Source of the DNA: a bacterium
GTDB taxonomy: Bacteria; Bacillota; Clostridia; Oscillospirales; Acutalibacteraceae
DNA length: 19,691 bases
Direction: 5' to 3'
Assembly: GCA_020627425.1 (NCBI GenBank)
Contig: JAHKXX010000020.1
Location: 1-19,691 of the forward strand
Both the position numbers and the translations under genes were made by a program. Shown in pieces: positions 19,670 to 19,691 of this stretch (position 1 is the first letter of the stretch; every line of letters starts with the position of its first letter). The notes below the pieces were generated by a model, which worked only from the letters and a program-made list of their open reading frames with translations, made no database searches and had not been told where the DNA came from.

Positions 19670-19691
19670 CTCAAAAAACAGTCCACCGGAC

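Larger units (their letters stand above)
19430..19691. repeat. GC-rich palindromic non-coding stretch, probable dispersed intergenic repeat
   Basis: No credible gene is present. The stretch is a chain of hairpins: CGCGCT/AGCGCG (19451-19456 with 19463-19468), GAGAC/GTCTC (19473-19477 with 19482-19486), AACTTAA/TTAAGTT (19577-19583 with 19589-19595), and the two listed separately. The 11-mer GTCCACCGGAC occurs twice, at 19553-19563 and at 19681-19691, the window edge. The second copy may continue beyond the window. A repeat identity is inferred from this density and the duplicated word. Confidence 0.55.

Overview
The window looks like chromosomal DNA from a spore-forming member of the class Clostridia, most likely of the Ruminococcus/Oscillospiraceae type. 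The reasons are strong Shine-Dalgarno sites (AAGGAGG), frequent TTG and GTG starts, heavy use of ATA (Ile) and AGA (Arg) codons, a spoVAC sporulation gene, a class B sortase, and an RpoB/RpoC pair of Firmicutes type and length. The genus is an inference; no rRNA gene is present to confirm it.

Layout. Positions 1-525 hold no convincing gene, only several hairpin-forming stretches and a plausible promoter. A rightward group follows: a YbaK/EbsC-type Cys-tRNA deacylase (526-1008), then a tightly packed trio of MoxR-type AAA+ ATPase, DUF58 protein and membrane transglutaminase (1069-5498), closed by a strong terminator. A new promoter with a TTGACA/TAGAAT match and a structured leader of about 196 nt drives rpoB and rpoC (5888-13185). 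The two RNA polymerase genes stand alone: no ribosomal protein genes precede or follow them here. Three hairpins in a row (13195-13328) separate them from a convergent leftward operon.

The leftward operon reads nifS/nifZ-type cysteine desulfurase, thiI, a large class B sortase, and a small membrane-anchored protein (18901 down to 13344). The first two genes form the known sulfur relay for tRNA 4-thiouridine (and possibly thiazole) synthesis. The last two are the most unusual part of the window. Both appear to carry the same degenerate CinA/MoaB-like cytoplasmic domain. The sortase also has a lysine-rich insertion in that domain and three helical repeat modules after its catalytic domain.

Divergent from the operon is spoVAC (18983-19429), without spoVAD or spoVAE directly behind it. 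The window ends in a GC-rich, non-coding, strongly palindromic stretch containing two copies of GTCCACCGGAC. This looks like a dispersed intergenic repeat.
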